Positions 22,391 through 30,157 of a DNA stretch of 51,793 nt are shown here, in pieces; position 1 is the stretch's first letter, and every line of letters begins with the position of its first letter. The notes under the pieces were generated by a model, which was not told where the DNA came from, made no database searches, and worked only from the letters and a program-made list of their open reading frames with translations. Origin of the DNA: an uncultured bacterium. Lineage in GTDB: Bacteria; UBP6; UBA1177. Location: NCBI GenBank assembly GCA_905233945.1, contig CAJOFY010000025.1, positions 1 through 51,793 of the forward strand, given 5' to 3'. Both the position numbers and the translations under genes were made by a program.

Positions 22391-24084
22391 TATTTGTCCT
22401 CCTGCGTTCTGAGAAGGACTTCTTCTGGCGAAGTTATTCCCTTGATCGCCTTGAGTGCGCCGTCCTCGCGGAGATTGAGCATTCCGTTTGCAGCCGCGAT
22501 TTTTCTGATGTCGCTCGCATCCTGACGCGCTACAACGGCACGTCTGAGCTCTTCGTCGATCATAAGAAGCTCGAAAATACCGCTTCTTCCTTTATAGCCC
22601 GAATATCCGCATTCAGGGCATCCGACAGCCTTGTAGAACGGATGGTTCGCGTATTCTTTCGGGTCAAGTCCGAGTTCTTCAAGTATCGCAGCGGGCGGAT
22701 AGTAAGCCTCCTTGCAGGCCGGGCAGAGCTTTCTGACAAGTCTTTGCGCCAGAACGCCGACAACAGTCGAAGAAATGAGGAAAGGTTCGATTCCCATATC
22801 GATAAGTCGGGTGAAAGCCGTCGGAGCGTCGTTTGTGTGAAGTGTCGAGAAAACAAGGTGACCGGTAAGAGACGCGTTGATCGCGATGTCTGCCGTCTCC
22901 TTGTCACGGATTTCACCGACCATGATGATGTCGGGGTCCTGACGGAGGATCGAACGAAGACCGCTCGCGAAAGTGAGTCCTATCTTCGAATTGATGTGGA
23001 TCTGGTTTACCCCTTTGATCTGATACTCGACCGGGTCTTCGACCGTGATTATCTTGACATCGGGCGAGTTTATTTCGGTCAGAGCCGAATAAAGCGTCGT
23101 CGTTTTACCGCTTCCGGTAGGGCCTGTGACGAGGAAAATCCCGTGTTTCATGTGGATTATCTTCCTCATCGTCTCGAGGTCGCGCTTCGTGAAACCGCTT
23201 TCGTCAAGCGAAAGTTTCTGAGAGCGTTTGTCCAGAATACGGAGAACTATCGATTCGCCGTGGACGCTTGGAAGTGTTGAAACACGGAAGTCGATGTCGT
23301 TTCCTGCGATCTTGACCTTGATGTTACCGTCCTGCGGAAGCCTTTTTTCCGAAATGTTGAGCCGGCTCATGATCTTGATTCTCGTGATGAGACCGGCCTG
23401 AGCCGCCTTAGGTACGCGCTGGACGATAGAAAGTTTGCCGTCTTTTCTGAAGCGGACGATGACTTCGTCTTCATAAGATTCGAAGTGAATATCGCTGGCC
23501 TTTTCCTTGACAGCTTTCGCAATCGTGTTGTTCACGAACTTGATGATCGGGGCGTCGTCGTTTGAGTCGATAAGGTCGGGGATCGTATCGTCCTCGTCCG
23601 CCATTTTGCCGAAATCACCGGCGTTCAGAGCCTCTTCCTTGTTGTCGACGCTGCTGTAGGCCTGGTTTATCATGTCGTTGATTTTTGTGGGAGTTACAAG
23701 AAGCGAAACGACATTTTTGCGGTAAATCATAAAAAGCTGGTTGAAAAGGAGCATGTCGAAATCGGTTATTACAACGTGCAGGTCATTGTCGGCGTAAAGC
23801 GGAAGAGCCTTGAATTTCTTTGCCAGAGCAATAGGAAATTCGCCTAAAACCGCCGGATCGAGCTTCTTGAGGTCTTCATCCGTTACGATTTTTATTCCGC
23901 TCTGCTCCGAAAAAGCCTCGGTCACCTGCTCCGGCGTGACTTTTCCTTCAGAAACAAGGAACTGACCTATTTTGCCCGTTCCCTGACGGTCGGCATGCTG
24001 CTTAGCCAGAGCTTCCGAAAGCTGCGTCTCGTCGAGCCAGCCTTTTCCGACAAGAATTTCACCTATTTTGCGCTTTGCTGCCAT
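22390..24084 (-). CDS. gspE: Type II secretion ATPase GspE
   Basis: The 564-residue AAA-type secretion ATPase powers pseudopilus assembly at the cytoplasmic face. Residues 1-150 form the MshEN/T2SSE N-terminal domain ([20 protein letters not shown]). The catalytic part has Walker [11 protein letters not shown] at about 320-329, the Asp box [10 protein letters not shown], Walker [16 protein letters not shown] and the His box [11 protein letters not shown]. The C-terminal zinc element has CPAC and CPEC. It starts 3 bases after gspD and overlaps gspF by one base. PilB is the alternative, but no pilT or pilC genes neighbour it and the operon also has gspC and gspD. Confidence 0.9.
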   Translation of the reverse strand: MAAKRKIGEILVGKGWLDETQLSEALAKQHADRQGTGKIGQFLVSEGKVTPEQVTEAFSEQSGIKIVTDEDLKKLDPAVLGEFPIALAKKFKALPLYADNDLHVVITDFDMLLFNQLFMIYRKNVVSLLVTPTKINDMINQAYSSVDNKEEALNAGDFGKMADEDDTIPDLIDSNDDAPIIKFVNNTIAKAVKEKASDIHFESYEDEVIVRFRKDGKLSIVQRVPKAAQAGLITRIKIMSRLNISEKRLPQDGNIKVKIAGNDIDFRVSTLPSVHGESIVLRILDKRSQKLSLDESGFTKRDLETMRKIIHMKHGIFLVTGPTGSGKTTTLYSALTEINSPDVKIITVEDPVEYQIKGVNQIHINSKIGLTFASGLRSILRQDPDIIMVGEIRDKETADIAINASLTGHLVFSTLHTNDAPTAFTRLIDMGIEPFLISSTVVGVLAQRLVRKLCPACKEAYYPPAAILEELGLDPKEYANHPFYKAVGCPECGYSGYKGRSGIFELLMIDEELRRAVVARQDASDIRKIAAANGMLNLREDGALKAIKGITSPEEVLLRTQEDK

Positions 24085-24086
24085 AA

Positions 24087-26690
24087 CTAGTCCTCTTCGT
24101 CGTCAAGTTCCGGAACAAGCTCGTCCTCTGCATCTTTCTTCGGCGTTTTCGGTTTCTCTTTATCATCAGTGTTTTCAATCACTTTCTCCTCGCCGTAGGG
24201 TGTTACCATGATCGAATTTTCCTTTTTGTTAGCAGCTTCTATTCTCTTCAGCTCCTCTTTCTCAAAAGCCTGCTGATGACCGACAGCGTTGACAACCGAA
24301 AGAAGCGGACCACGCCTTTTGTCAAGGTAAACCGTTTCCTCGAAAGTCGTGTCGCCGCCGTAGTATTTGCGGGCGAACTCCTCTCTCTCCTCCATTTTTC
24401 TGCGGAGAATGCGCTCGAAGTCCTCTTTGCTGTCGACAACATGCGGAGTAAGGATAAGAAGAAGGTTTACTTTGGCTTTGTTGACTTTTTTATACTTGAA
24501 AAGATTGCCGAGAACCGGAATGTCGCCCAGAATCGGAATCTTGTTCTCGCCTTCTGTAACAGTATCCTTCATGAGACCGCCGATTACGATCGTCTGTTCG
24601 TTCTCGGCATTGATTTTGGTCTTCGCCTGTCTTTTCGTCGTCTTGTAACCGTAATCGGTCTGCGCGCCGAGCTCGGTCATTTCCTGATTGATTTCAAGCG
24701 TCATGTAGCCCGATTCGTTGATCTGCGGTTTTATTTTGAGTTTCAGCGCGACATCTTCACGGGTGTAGGTAATAGTGCTTCCTGTCGTGCTTGTCAGAAT
24801 GTTGCCCGACGGGAACGGAACCGTTTCACCGACCGTGATCTCGGCTTCCTCGTTGTCAGTCGTGAGAAGGTGCGGAGTCGAAACTACGTTGACCGTGGAA
24901 TCGTTCTGCGCCGCGTTCAGGATGAGTCCTATCGAAGGAATTCCGTCGACAAGCGAAAGTCCGGGAAGACCCGCTGTTCCGTCAACGGAAGCACCGACCA
25001 TTCCGGCGACAAGTCCGGGTGTAGGCGAAGAAAGAGCTTTTCCGAAGAAAATAGGAATTTTCTCTCCTGCTACCGTTACCTGATACCCCATCGCGCTGTA
25101 TGCGTTGCCGTATTCAAGGCCGTTGTCGATGCTGACTTCGAGAATCGCCGCTTCGACAAAAACCTGTTTGCGTTTGACATCGAGTTTTTCGACAACTTTT
25201 TTGAGATTTCTGAAATCCTGAAGCGAAGAAACTACAACGAGGGAGTTTGTCGACTCGTTGGATGAAATCTGGACATCGCCCTCAAAAACGTCGGTTCCTT
25301 TGTTCCCGCTTTTGGAAGAACCTGTCGATTTTTTGTTTTTTGAGAGTGAATTCAAGGTCTTGAGCATATCTTCCGCTTTCGCGTTCTGAAGTTTTACGAC
25401 GTGGATTTCACCCTCACCCTCGACTTCGCGGTCGATATTCTGGACAACCTGAAGAATCAGATTGTATGTCGCTTTGTTGCAGAGAACGATTATCTGCTGG
25501 CTTCTCTCGTCTGCGACAATGTGAATGTACGTTTCACTGAGCCCTTCGCTGTCGTCCTGATTGCCGCCTCCCCAAGGATTCGGAAACGGGGGACGCGGAG
25601 GAAATTTGCCGTTGTTGCCTTCAGCCTGTTTTCCGACACCGCCGAGAGAAGGGGTATTGTCGTTGTTCTTTCCTTTCTTGTTCCCTTTTTTGGAGAAATC
25701 CTTGAAAATATCCTCGATGATTTTACGGGCATCGGCTGCAAGAACGTGGTTCAGCTTGATAAAGTACAGTTCCGCCTTGTCCGATTCTGACGGCTGGTCG
25801 AGTTCCTTCACAAGAGTCATGATTTTTCTGATGTTCGCCGCATAATCTACAACGATAAGCGTCTTGTCGTCGAAAACGACCGAAGTCGCGCCTTTATCCC
25901 TGAACAGTTTCAGGACCTTGTCTATATCGGTCGCCGTTACGTACTCGAATTTCATGATCGTTGCGACCATCTTGAAAAGGTCGGGAACATTGGCGCCTTT
26001 ATAAAAAGGGATTTTCATCTCCGGAATGTTCTTTTCCTTCGTGATTATCGTGTAGGAGCCGTCTTCTGAAACGCTGAAATCGTTGACTGCAAGAAGGGTC
26101 AGGAATGTTTTGTAGGCTTCTGCAACCGTGACTTTCTGCGGAGAAAGGAGATTGATTTTCGCCTTGCCCAGATTTTCGGGAATTATGAAATTTTTCTGAA
26201 GAAGATCTGAAAAGAGCTTGACTACGTTCATCAGTTCTTCGTCTTTGAAATCAAGCCTGATTTTAAGGTTCATATTTGCCGCCTTCGGCTCGTTTATCTC
26301 GACTTTTACCGCATCCAGAAGTTTGTTTTCCTCCTGAGGCTTGTTTTCCTGTTCCCTGTTGAGGATATTTTTCGGCTGAGGCGGAGTCACGGTTCTGACA
26401 TCGTTATTGGTTTTCTTCGGCTGAGCCGCATTTCCGGCAGAACCGGGGGTTTCCTCGTCTTTTTTCTCCTCATCTTTTTCCTCTTCGTCTCCCTTTTTCT
26501 CATCTATTACGGGTCTGTTGAACTTTGGATTGTTCAATTTTCTGAATCCGGGAGCCGGAGGCTTGATTTTATTGTTGAGGTTGATAGGAACTTTAACGTC
26601 TTCCGCCGCCTGCTCATCCTCTGCCTGAAGCCATACGGACGAAAAAACGGTCAGTGCAGCCAGAAAAATTATCTTTTTCCAATTCAGCAT
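24087..26690 (-). CDS. gspD: Type II secretion secretin GspD
   Basis: The 867-residue product forms the outer-membrane secretion channel. A signal peptide ([20 protein letters not shown], cleaved near LQA) precedes an unusually long charged linker (about 30-130, Lys/Glu/Pro rich). The N0 domain follows ([20 protein letters not shown]), then N1-N3 repeats with a Lys/Asn/Gly-rich loop in N1/N2. The C-terminal secretin barrel has [20 protein letters not shown] and [20 protein letters not shown], then [10 protein letters not shown]. An S-domain-like acidic tail of about 100 residues ends the protein. It lies between gspC (9 bases) and gspE (2 bases). Confidence 0.91.
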   Translation of the reverse strand: MLNWKKIIFLAALTVFSSVWLQAEDEQAAEDVKVPINLNNKIKPPAPGFRKLNNPKFNRPVIDEKKGDEEEKDEEKKDEETPGSAGNAAQPKKTNNDVRTVTPPQPKNILNREQENKPQEENKLLDAVKVEINEPKAANMNLKIRLDFKDEELMNVVKLFSDLLQKNFIIPENLGKAKINLLSPQKVTVAEAYKTFLTLLAVNDFSVSEDGSYTIITKEKNIPEMKIPFYKGANVPDLFKMVATIMKFEYVTATDIDKVLKLFRDKGATSVVFDDKTLIVVDYAANIRKIMTLVKELDQPSESDKAELYFIKLNHVLAADARKIIEDIFKDFSKKGNKKGKNNDNTPSLGGVGKQAEGNNGKFPPRPPFPNPWGGGNQDDSEGLSETYIHIVADERSQQIIVLCNKATYNLILQVVQNIDREVEGEGEIHVVKLQNAKAEDMLKTLNSLSKNKKSTGSSKSGNKGTDVFEGDVQISSNESTNSLVVVSSLQDFRNLKKVVEKLDVKRKQVFVEAAILEVSIDNGLEYGNAYSAMGYQVTVAGEKIPIFFGKALSSPTPGLVAGMVGASVDGTAGLPGLSLVDGIPSIGLILNAAQNDSTVNVVSTPHLLTTDNEEAEITVGETVPFPSGNILTSTTGSTITYTREDVALKLKIKPQINESGYMTLEINQEMTELGAQTDYGYKTTKRQAKTKINAENEQTIVIGGLMKDTVTEGENKIPILGDIPVLGNLFKYKKVNKAKVNLLLILTPHVVDSKEDFERILRRKMEEREEFARKYYGGDTTFEETVYLDKRRGPLLSVVNAVGHQQAFEKEELKRIEAANKKENSIMVTPYGEEKVIENTDDKEKPKTPKKDAEDELVPELDDEED

Positions 26691-26699
26691 TTATGCCTC

Positions 26700-27674
26700 C
26701 TATTCTATTGTATATTCCAATGTTTCATTCTGTCCTTTTCTGACGATGTCAAGAGAGAGTTTTGACGCGCTCTGAAGCCTTGAATAAGCCTCAAGAGCCT
26801 TGTCCGGACTCGAAAGTTCGATACCGTTGATCGACTTGAGGACATCGCCGTTCTGTATTCCTATCTTGCTGTAAAGACTGTCTTTCGCGATCGAGAAAAT
26901 CTTGAATCCGTTGTCTTTCGCCGACGGAACGATTCTCGCCTGGGATGCCAGAGCCCCCAGATTTCCTGTCGCCTTGTTGAGATCGGCACGCTTGACGACA
27001 TACTGGTTAGGACCGACGTTTCTGATGTCAAATTCGTCATCGCCGCCCTTAGGCTGCGTCTCCCCCGCCGTCTTAGGAGCTTCCGGAACAGGTGAGGATT
27101 TCGTTTCGCCGACACCCTCGCCGATGCATTTCACACCGCTTGTAGTCCTGAAAATCGCGATATTTCTCCAGACAAAAGCAAGAATCACACCCTCCTGCAC
27201 CTCGGCTCCGGTTCTTGTAACAGCACCGCTTGCGCTTCCCTTGCTTCCTTTAAGAATCGCAAACGAAAAGTCGTTGTCTTTCGCAACGATGGTTCCAGTA
27301 AGCTCGTAACCAGGCAGAAGTGCGCATTTGTCAGGATTTTCGAGATAAAAGAAGATATCTTCCTTGCTCATTTCCGGTACGACCTGACCCTCTTCGACAG
27401 TGTCGGTTGTCTGCTGCTCGGTTAAAGCGATAAAGCGCGAATTTGAGTCAAAAATATTGGCCGCACTCATATTGTTGGGATTTTTTCCGAAATAAAAGCT
27501 CTCCTTTTTCTCTTCCGATCCGGTATCTTCCATCGTTTTATAATAATTTTTTCCTACAGGCACGTAAACCTGCTCGCCCTTCACGACAAAAGCAAGCACG
27601 AAGCCTACAAACGAAAGCACCGCCGCCGCTATCGCGATGAACAAAGCTATATTCAAAACAGTTCTGCTTTTCAA
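26700..27674 (-). CDS. gspC: Type II secretion protein GspC with PDZ domain
   Basis: I place the start at TTG 27674 (325 residues). GCGAGGTG lies just upstream and the product then begins with a proper anchor: KSRTVLNIALFIAIAAAVLS and FVGFVLAFVV. The longer open frame to 27932 runs through a repeat island and has no ribosome-binding site, so it is rejected. After the membrane segment comes a Ser/Glu linker. The HR domain follows (LPGYELTGTIVAKDNDFSFA), then a second linker (about 180-235) and a C-terminal PDZ domain (about 240-325, SLYSKIGIQNGDVLKSINGI). GspC contacts the secretin GspD and may select substrates. It is the first gene of gspCDEF. Confidence 0.82.
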   Translation of the reverse strand: MKSRTVLNIALFIAIAAAVLSFVGFVLAFVVKGEQVYVPVGKNYYKTMEDTGSEEKKESFYFGKNPNNMSAANIFDSNSRFIALTEQQTTDTVEEGQVVPEMSKEDIFFYLENPDKCALLPGYELTGTIVAKDNDFSFAILKGSKGSASGAVTRTGAEVQEGVILAFVWRNIAIFRTTSGVKCIGEGVGETKSSPVPEAPKTAGETQPKGGDDEFDIRNVGPNQYVVKRADLNKATGNLGALASQARIVPSAKDNGFKIFSIAKDSLYSKIGIQNGDVLKSINGIELSSPDKALEAYSRLQSASKLSLDIVRKGQNETLEYTIE

Positions 27675-27786
27675 AGCGCACCTCGCAAAAAACAAAAACC
27701 GATTATTTAAGCAACTCAAATGCCAAAAAAATTCGCAAGTAATATCAATAAGTTGCAGAATCACAAAAAATGTCAATTCGACAATT

Positions 27787-27799
27787 TGACAATTTGTCA
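27787..27799. promoter_or_regulatory. Palindrome in the gspC/exchanger divergent region
   Basis: TGACAATTTGTCA has perfect 6-bp arms around a central T. Half-site copies (GACAATT, TGTCAATT) lie just to the left at 27771-27786. It lies about 115 bases upstream of gspC on the minus strand and beside repeat copy 3. It could be an operator or simply part of the repeat-rich stretch. Confidence 0.3.
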
Positions 27800-27805
27800 C
27801 GGGTT

Positions 27806-27894
27806 TTGACGCCGCCAAATCTTTGTCGAAATATCGAAATTCCGAAATGTCGAAATATCGAGAGGCGGCGAATCGATAATAATGGCGGCGTCGA
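27806..27894 (+). repeat. Octamer-mosaic intergenic element, copy 3 (short form)
   Basis: The 89-bp copy begins TTGACGCCGCCA and ends TGGCGGCGTCGA, a terminal inverted repeat. Inside are four octamers at 27827-27858: CGAAATAT, CGAAATTC, CGAAATGT, CGAAATAT. They are followed by CGAGA, GGCGGCGAA and TCGATAATAA. It lacks the long tail of copies 1 and 4, and lies between the divergent gspC and exchanger genes. Confidence 0.72.
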
Positions 27895-27907
27895 AAAGAA
27901 CGAAATC

Positions 27908-27935
27908 TTGAAATCAGCTCGGTTTTCATCATAAT
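27908..27935 (+). promoter_or_regulatory. Promoter of the CaCA exchanger gene
   Basis: TTGAAA (27908-27913) and CATAAT (27930-27935) are 16 bp apart. It lies 34 bases before the ATG at 27969, which has GCGAGGG as ribosome-binding site, and just right of repeat copy 3. Confidence 0.45.
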
Positions 27936-27968
27936 TCAGGGTTTTTTCTTTTTTTTGCGAGGGTAAAA

Positions 27969-28895
27969 ATGTGGCTTCAGGGAATAGTTCTCATTGTTTC
28001 ACTTTTAATTCTGGCATGGAGCGCAGACCGTTTTGTTGACGGTTCGTGCGGTCTGGCACGGGTTCTCGGCGTTTCGCCGTTTCTCATCGGCATGCTCATC
28101 GTAGGTTTCGGAACATCGGCTCCGGAAATGCTCGTTTCGGCGGTTTCGGCATTTGAAGGAAGCCCCGATATCGCGCTCGGCAACGCGTACGGCTCTAACA
28201 TCACGAACGTGCTGCTGATTCTCGGCATCGCAGCAATCGTCAACCCGATCAAAGTTGATTTTTCGGTCGTAAAAAAGGAGCTTCCATTCCTCGCAGGCAC
28301 GATAATTCTTACAGTTTTTCTCATTCTAGACGGCTTGATTTCCCGCATCAACGCGATTTCGATGCTGGTTCTCTTCATCCCGATAATGGTGATTTCCTCG
28401 CTCGGCAAGAAAGAAGAAGCTGAAGAAGATTCCGGTAAAAAAGAGTCTCTTCCCAAATCAATTTTCTGGATTATCTTCGGTCTCGCGCTTCTCGTCGGCA
28501 GTTCGCGTGCCCTTGTCTGGGCGGCAAAAGACATTGCGACAGCCCTCGGAGTCAGCGAACTTATCATCGGACTCACGATAATCGCGCTCGGAACGTCGCT
28601 TCCGGAACTCGCAGCTTCGGTATCCGCAGCAAGAAGAAACGAACACGGCGTAGCATTCGGAAACGTTGTCGGATCGAACCTTTTCAACACGATGTGCGTT
28701 GTCGGAATAGCCGGAACAATCACTCCTGTTGCGGTTGACCCGAAAATTCTCACGAGAGACCTGCCTGCCGTAGCACTTGTCACCCTTTTTCTCTTTATTT
28801 TCGGCATAAGAAAGCAGATCAGCCGTATCTCCGGTGTTTTTCTCGTTGCGTTGTATATCGTCTACACGGTTCTCTTGGGACTTAAAATAATATAA
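27969..28895 (+). CDS. Calcium/sodium antiporter of the CaCA family (YrbG-like)
   Basis: The 308-residue membrane protein has ten predicted helices in two inverted halves, each with the ion-binding alpha repeat. The first is GFGTSAPEMLVSAVSA (about 46-61), with GNAYGSNITNVLLILG following. The second is ALGTSLPELAASVSAA (about 206-221), with GNVVGSNLFNTMCVVG. The acidic residues in each repeat (Glu52 region and Glu213 region) are those that coordinate Ca2+/Na+ in the family. A short charged cytoplasmic loop (KKEEAEEDSGKKES) separates the halves. It is a single gene between the T2SS operon and the tRNA cluster. Confidence 0.9.
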   Translation: MWLQGIVLIVSLLILAWSADRFVDGSCGLARVLGVSPFLIGMLIVGFGTSAPEMLVSAVSAFEGSPDIALGNAYGSNITNVLLILGIAAIVNPIKVDFSVVKKELPFLAGTIILTVFLILDGLISRINAISMLVLFIPIMVISSLGKKEEAEEDSGKKESLPKSIFWIIFGLALLVGSSRALVWAAKDIATALGVSELIIGLTIIALGTSLPELAASVSAARRNEHGVAFGNVVGSNLFNTMCVVGIAGTITPVAVDPKILTRDLPAVALVTLFLFIFGIRKQISRISGVFLVALYIVYTVLLGLKII

Positions 28896-28967
28896 TGCCG
28901 TAATACCATCGTTACCGGCAGAAAATCCTCATAAAAAGAAACAAAAACCATAAAACTCATTTTTTTA

Positions 28968-28995
28968 TTGACTTTTGACAAAAAATGAGCATCAT
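28968..28995 (+). promoter_or_regulatory. Probable promoter of the tRNA-tadA-ffs transcript
   Basis: TTGACT (28968-28973) and CATCAT (28990-28995) are 16 bp apart, followed by TGCCCCGC. That is a GC-rich discriminator like those of stringently controlled stable-RNA promoters. A second -35-like TTGACA at 28975 has no partner -10 at proper distance. Confidence 0.45.
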
Positions 28996-29032
28996 TGCCC
29001 CGCTTTGTTCTTTGAACATCGAGATGAATCGT

Positions 29033-29120
29033 GGAAGAGTGGCCGAGTGGTCGAAGGCGGCGGTCTTGAAAACCGTTGACGTTTACGCGTCCGTGGGTTC
29101 GAATCCTACCTCTTCCGCCA
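29033..29120 (+). tRNA. tRNA-Ser(TGA)
   Basis: Acceptor stem GGAAGAG (29033-29039) pairs with CTCTTCC (29110-29116). The anticodon loop CTTGAAA gives TGA. There is a long class II variable arm, the T-loop is GTTCGAATC, and CCA is encoded (29118-29120). Confidence 0.95.
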
Positions 29121-29128
29121 GAATATGC

Positions 29129-29221
29129 GGAGAGGTGTCCGAGAGGCCGAAGGAGCTCGCCTGCTAAGTGGGTATGGGACTAATAATTCCATCGAGGGTC
29201 CGAATCCCTCCCTCTCCGCCA
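29129..29221 (+). tRNA. tRNA-Ser(GCT)
   Basis: Acceptor GGAGAGG (29129-29135) pairs with CCTCTCC (29211-29217). The anticodon loop CTGCTAA gives GCT. A long variable arm and encoded CCA are present. It lies 8 bases after the previous tRNA. Confidence 0.95.
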
Positions 29222-29231
29222 CTTTTTTTGG

Positions 29232-29308
29232 GCGCCCATAGCCCAATTGGATAGAGCGTTTGGCTACGGACCAAAAGGCTGGAGGTTCGAGTCCTCCTGG
29301 GCGCGCCA
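29232..29308 (+). tRNA. tRNA-Arg(ACG)
   Basis: Acceptor GCGCCCA (29232-29238) pairs with TGGGCGC (29298-29304). The anticodon loop CTACGGA gives ACG, and CCA is encoded. A34 of this tRNA is the substrate that TadA deaminates to inosine; the tadA gene begins 8 bases after the CCA. Confidence 0.96.
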
Positions 29309-29316
29309 TACCGGTG

Positions 29317-29814
29317 ATGACAAGAGAAACCGAATATATGAAAATTGCGCTGGAACTTGCTGAAAAGGCAAGAGAGATGGGCGAAGTTCCCGTCGGCGCG
29401 ATAGTGGTCTTTGAAAACAGAGTAATCGGAAAAGGATTCAACAAACGGGAATCCGCCCAGTCGCCTCTTTCCCACGCGGAAATCGAGGCGATAACCGAAG
29501 CGTCGGCCTACCTTAAAAGCTGGCGGCTTGAGGATTGCGAGCTTTATGTCACTCTGGAGCCCTGCATAATGTGCAGCGGCGCAATAGTGCAGTCGCGGAT
29601 CCCAAGAGTCTACTTCGGTGCGCGTGATCCGAAAGCGGGAGGAGTGAGATCGCTCTACACGCTTCTGGAAGACGAGCGCTTGAATCACAGGGTGGAAGTT
29701 GTTGAAGGGATTCTGGCTGAAGAATCTGCCGAACTTTTATCGGGTTTCTTCCGGGAAATCAGGGAAAAGCAGAAACTTTTGAAAAAACAGTCCGGATCCG
29801 AGAATCTTGAATAA
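29317..29814 (+). CDS. tadA: tRNA-specific adenosine deaminase TadA
   Basis: The 165-residue enzyme deaminates A34 to inosine in tRNA-Arg(ACG), allowing it to read CGU, CGC and CGA. Zinc ligands are His53 (with catalytic Glu55, in SHAEIEA) and Cys83 and Cys86 (in LEPCIMCSGA). The motif FGARDPKAGGVRSLY and the C-terminal helix FFREIREKQK are typical. I start at ATG 29317 because the N-terminus then aligns with the family (TEYMKIALELAEKA). GTG 29314 and ATG 29338 are alternatives. There is no Shine-Dalgarno: the start is 8 bases after tRNA-Arg, and the stop is 3 bases before the next tRNA. The message must therefore be cut free by tRNA processing. Confidence 0.94.
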   Translation: MTRETEYMKIALELAEKAREMGEVPVGAIVVFENRVIGKGFNKRESAQSPLSHAEIEAITEASAYLKSWRLEDCELYVTLEPCIMCSGAIVQSRIPRVYFGARDPKAGGVRSLYTLLEDERLNHRVEVVEGILAEESAELLSGFFREIREKQKLLKKQSGSENLE

Positions 29815-29817
29815 CGC

Positions 29818-29909
29818 GGAGAGATGTCCGAGTGGTCGAAGGAGCCTGACTCGAAATCAGGTGCGCTCTTTACAGGGTGCCTGGGGTTCGAATCCCTATC
29901 TCTCCGCCA
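29818..29909 (+). tRNA. tRNA-Ser(CGA)
   Basis: Acceptor GGAGAGA (29818-29824) pairs with TCTCTCC (29899-29905). The anticodon loop CTCGAAA gives CGA. A long variable arm and encoded CCA are present. It starts 3 bases after the tadA stop. Confidence 0.95.
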
Positions 29910-29934
29910 TCTTTTTATCCTTTTTCCGGTTCAT

Positions 29935-30025
<91 letters not shown>

Positions 30026-30029
30026 TTGT

Positions 30030-30133
30030 GGCCGGGTGCCGTACAACAAGCCCCGCAAACCCCGTCAGGTCCGAGAGGAAGCAGCGGTAGCGGATAGTTT
30101 GTGTGTTGCGGTTTCTCCGGCCTTCCTTTTTTT
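30030..30133 (+). ncRNA. ffs: Signal recognition particle 4.5S-type RNA, with terminator T-run
   Basis: The conserved Ffh-binding hairpin is present: GTCAGGTCC, GNRA loop GAGA, then GGAAGCAGC (about 30064-30083). The ends GGCCGG (30030-30035) and CCGGCC (30117-30122) close the long rod. A CTTCCTTTTTTT run follows as terminator. The RNA proper is about 93 bases, the small bacterial type without an Alu domain. It begins 4 bases after tRNA-Ser(GGA) and is probably processed from the same transcript. Confidence 0.93.
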
Positions 30134-30157
30134 ATCACGTAAGGACTTTCAGGCCGT

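Noticed and set aside
27675-27932. N-terminal extension of gspC to a start at 27932
   Set aside because: It reads through repeat copy 3 and has no ribosome-binding site; the TTG at 27674 gives a normal GspC anchor.
28975-28980. TTGACA as -35 of the tRNA promoter
   Set aside because: No -10 lies 15-18 bp downstream; the TTGACT at 28968 pairs better with CATCAT.
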